A stretch of 13,364 bases of DNA from Bacteroidales bacterium (GTDB lineage Bacteria > Bacteroidota > Bacteroidia > Bacteroidales > Bacteroidaceae). Numbering within the stretch: position 1 is the stretch's first letter; each line of letters starts with the position of its first letter. The notes under the pieces were generated by a model. That model ran no database searches, was not told where the DNA came from, and saw only the letters and a list, made by a program, of their open reading frames with translations. The translations under genes and the position numbers were made by a program. Of the stretch, positions 13,310 to 13,364 are shown in pieces. The stretch is taken from contig SFKY01000065.1 in the NCBI GenBank assembly GCA_004554665.1, forward strand, positions 1 through 13,364, given 5' to 3'.

Positions 13310-13364
13310 ATGAAGAAATTTCTTTATACGGCATTTATCCTTATGGTTGTGTCATCATGTTCTT
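13310..13364 (+). CDS. Lipoprotein, N-terminus only (runs off the window)
   Basis: From ATG 13310 the frame reads MKKFLYTAFILMVVSSCS and stays open to the window end. Two lysines, a hydrophobic core and the lipobox VSS-C17 mark a signal peptidase II lipoprotein. Nothing of the mature domain is visible, so no function can be assigned. It begins 37 bases after the T-tract of the structured RNA, leaving little room for a separate promoter; it may depend on read-through or on a promoter hidden in the RNA region. Confidence 0.7.
   Translation, partial: MKKFLYTAFILMVVSSCS

Noticed and set aside
1..13364. tRNA/rRNA genes, CRISPR arrays, insertion sequences
   Set aside because: I looked for cloverleaf segments, regularly spaced direct repeats, transposase frames and terminal inverted repeats and found none that hold up by eye.

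Overview
The window looks like a chromosomal segment from a member of the Bacteroidales (Bacteroides/Prevotella-like). The evidence is that several promoters carry the Bacteroidetes -7 element TAnnTTTG, Shine-Dalgarno sequences are weak or absent, and the protein families are typical of that order: a DUF4374 lipoprotein, a TonB receptor without a carboxypeptidase-like N-terminal domain, and a BlaR1-like peptidase fused to a TonB C-terminal domain. The genus cannot be fixed from the sequence alone.

Layout, left to right. (1) 13-663 (+) encodes a secreted DUF1349 protein. It is followed by a decayed C-terminal fragment of an acyltransferase_3 family gene (734-1009, +). (2) 1113-5963 (-) is a three-gene operon, transcribed right to left: a TonB-dependent receptor, a DUF4374 lipoprotein and a PepSY-TM inner-membrane protein. 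This is the composition and order of the xusA-xusB-xusC xenosiderophore uptake system known from Bacteroides thetaiotaomicron. The operon has a clear promoter at 6055-6086. (3) 6237-10143 (-) is a tripartite efflux operon: a TolC-like outer-membrane factor, an EmrA/HlyD-like adaptor and a divergent 14-TM MFS-like pump. Its genes overlap by 4 and 13 bases (4 at both junctions if the pump uses its internal ATG), and it has its own promoter at 10224-10254. An 11-bp inverted repeat with a T-tract at 6091-6131 separates it from the siderophore operon. (4) 10499-12438 (+) is a divergently transcribed blaI-blaR1 type pair overlapping by ATGA. Two dyads lie in front of blaI, and one of them sits on the -7 box. 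(5) 12439-13309 has no intact gene. It holds three back-to-back stem-loops (12466-12587), a small possibly frameshifted ORF with its own -7 box (12711-12855), and a long rod-like self-complementary RNA candidate (about 13097-13272) resembling 6S / Bacteroidales-1-type RNAs. (6) A lipoprotein gene starts at 13310 and runs off the window.

Working together: XusA-like, XusB-like and XusC-like proteins would capture a foreign ferric siderophore at the surface, import it through the TonB-driven receptor and process it at the inner membrane. The efflux operon would export an unknown small molecule across both membranes. The BlaI/BlaR1-like pair is probably autoregulated through the two dyads, and from its divergent position it could also influence the efflux operon, but that is inference. 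The points most worth a second look are the M56-TonB-plug fusion, the blaI operator arrangement, the stem-loop cluster, the rod-like RNA and the two gene remnants.
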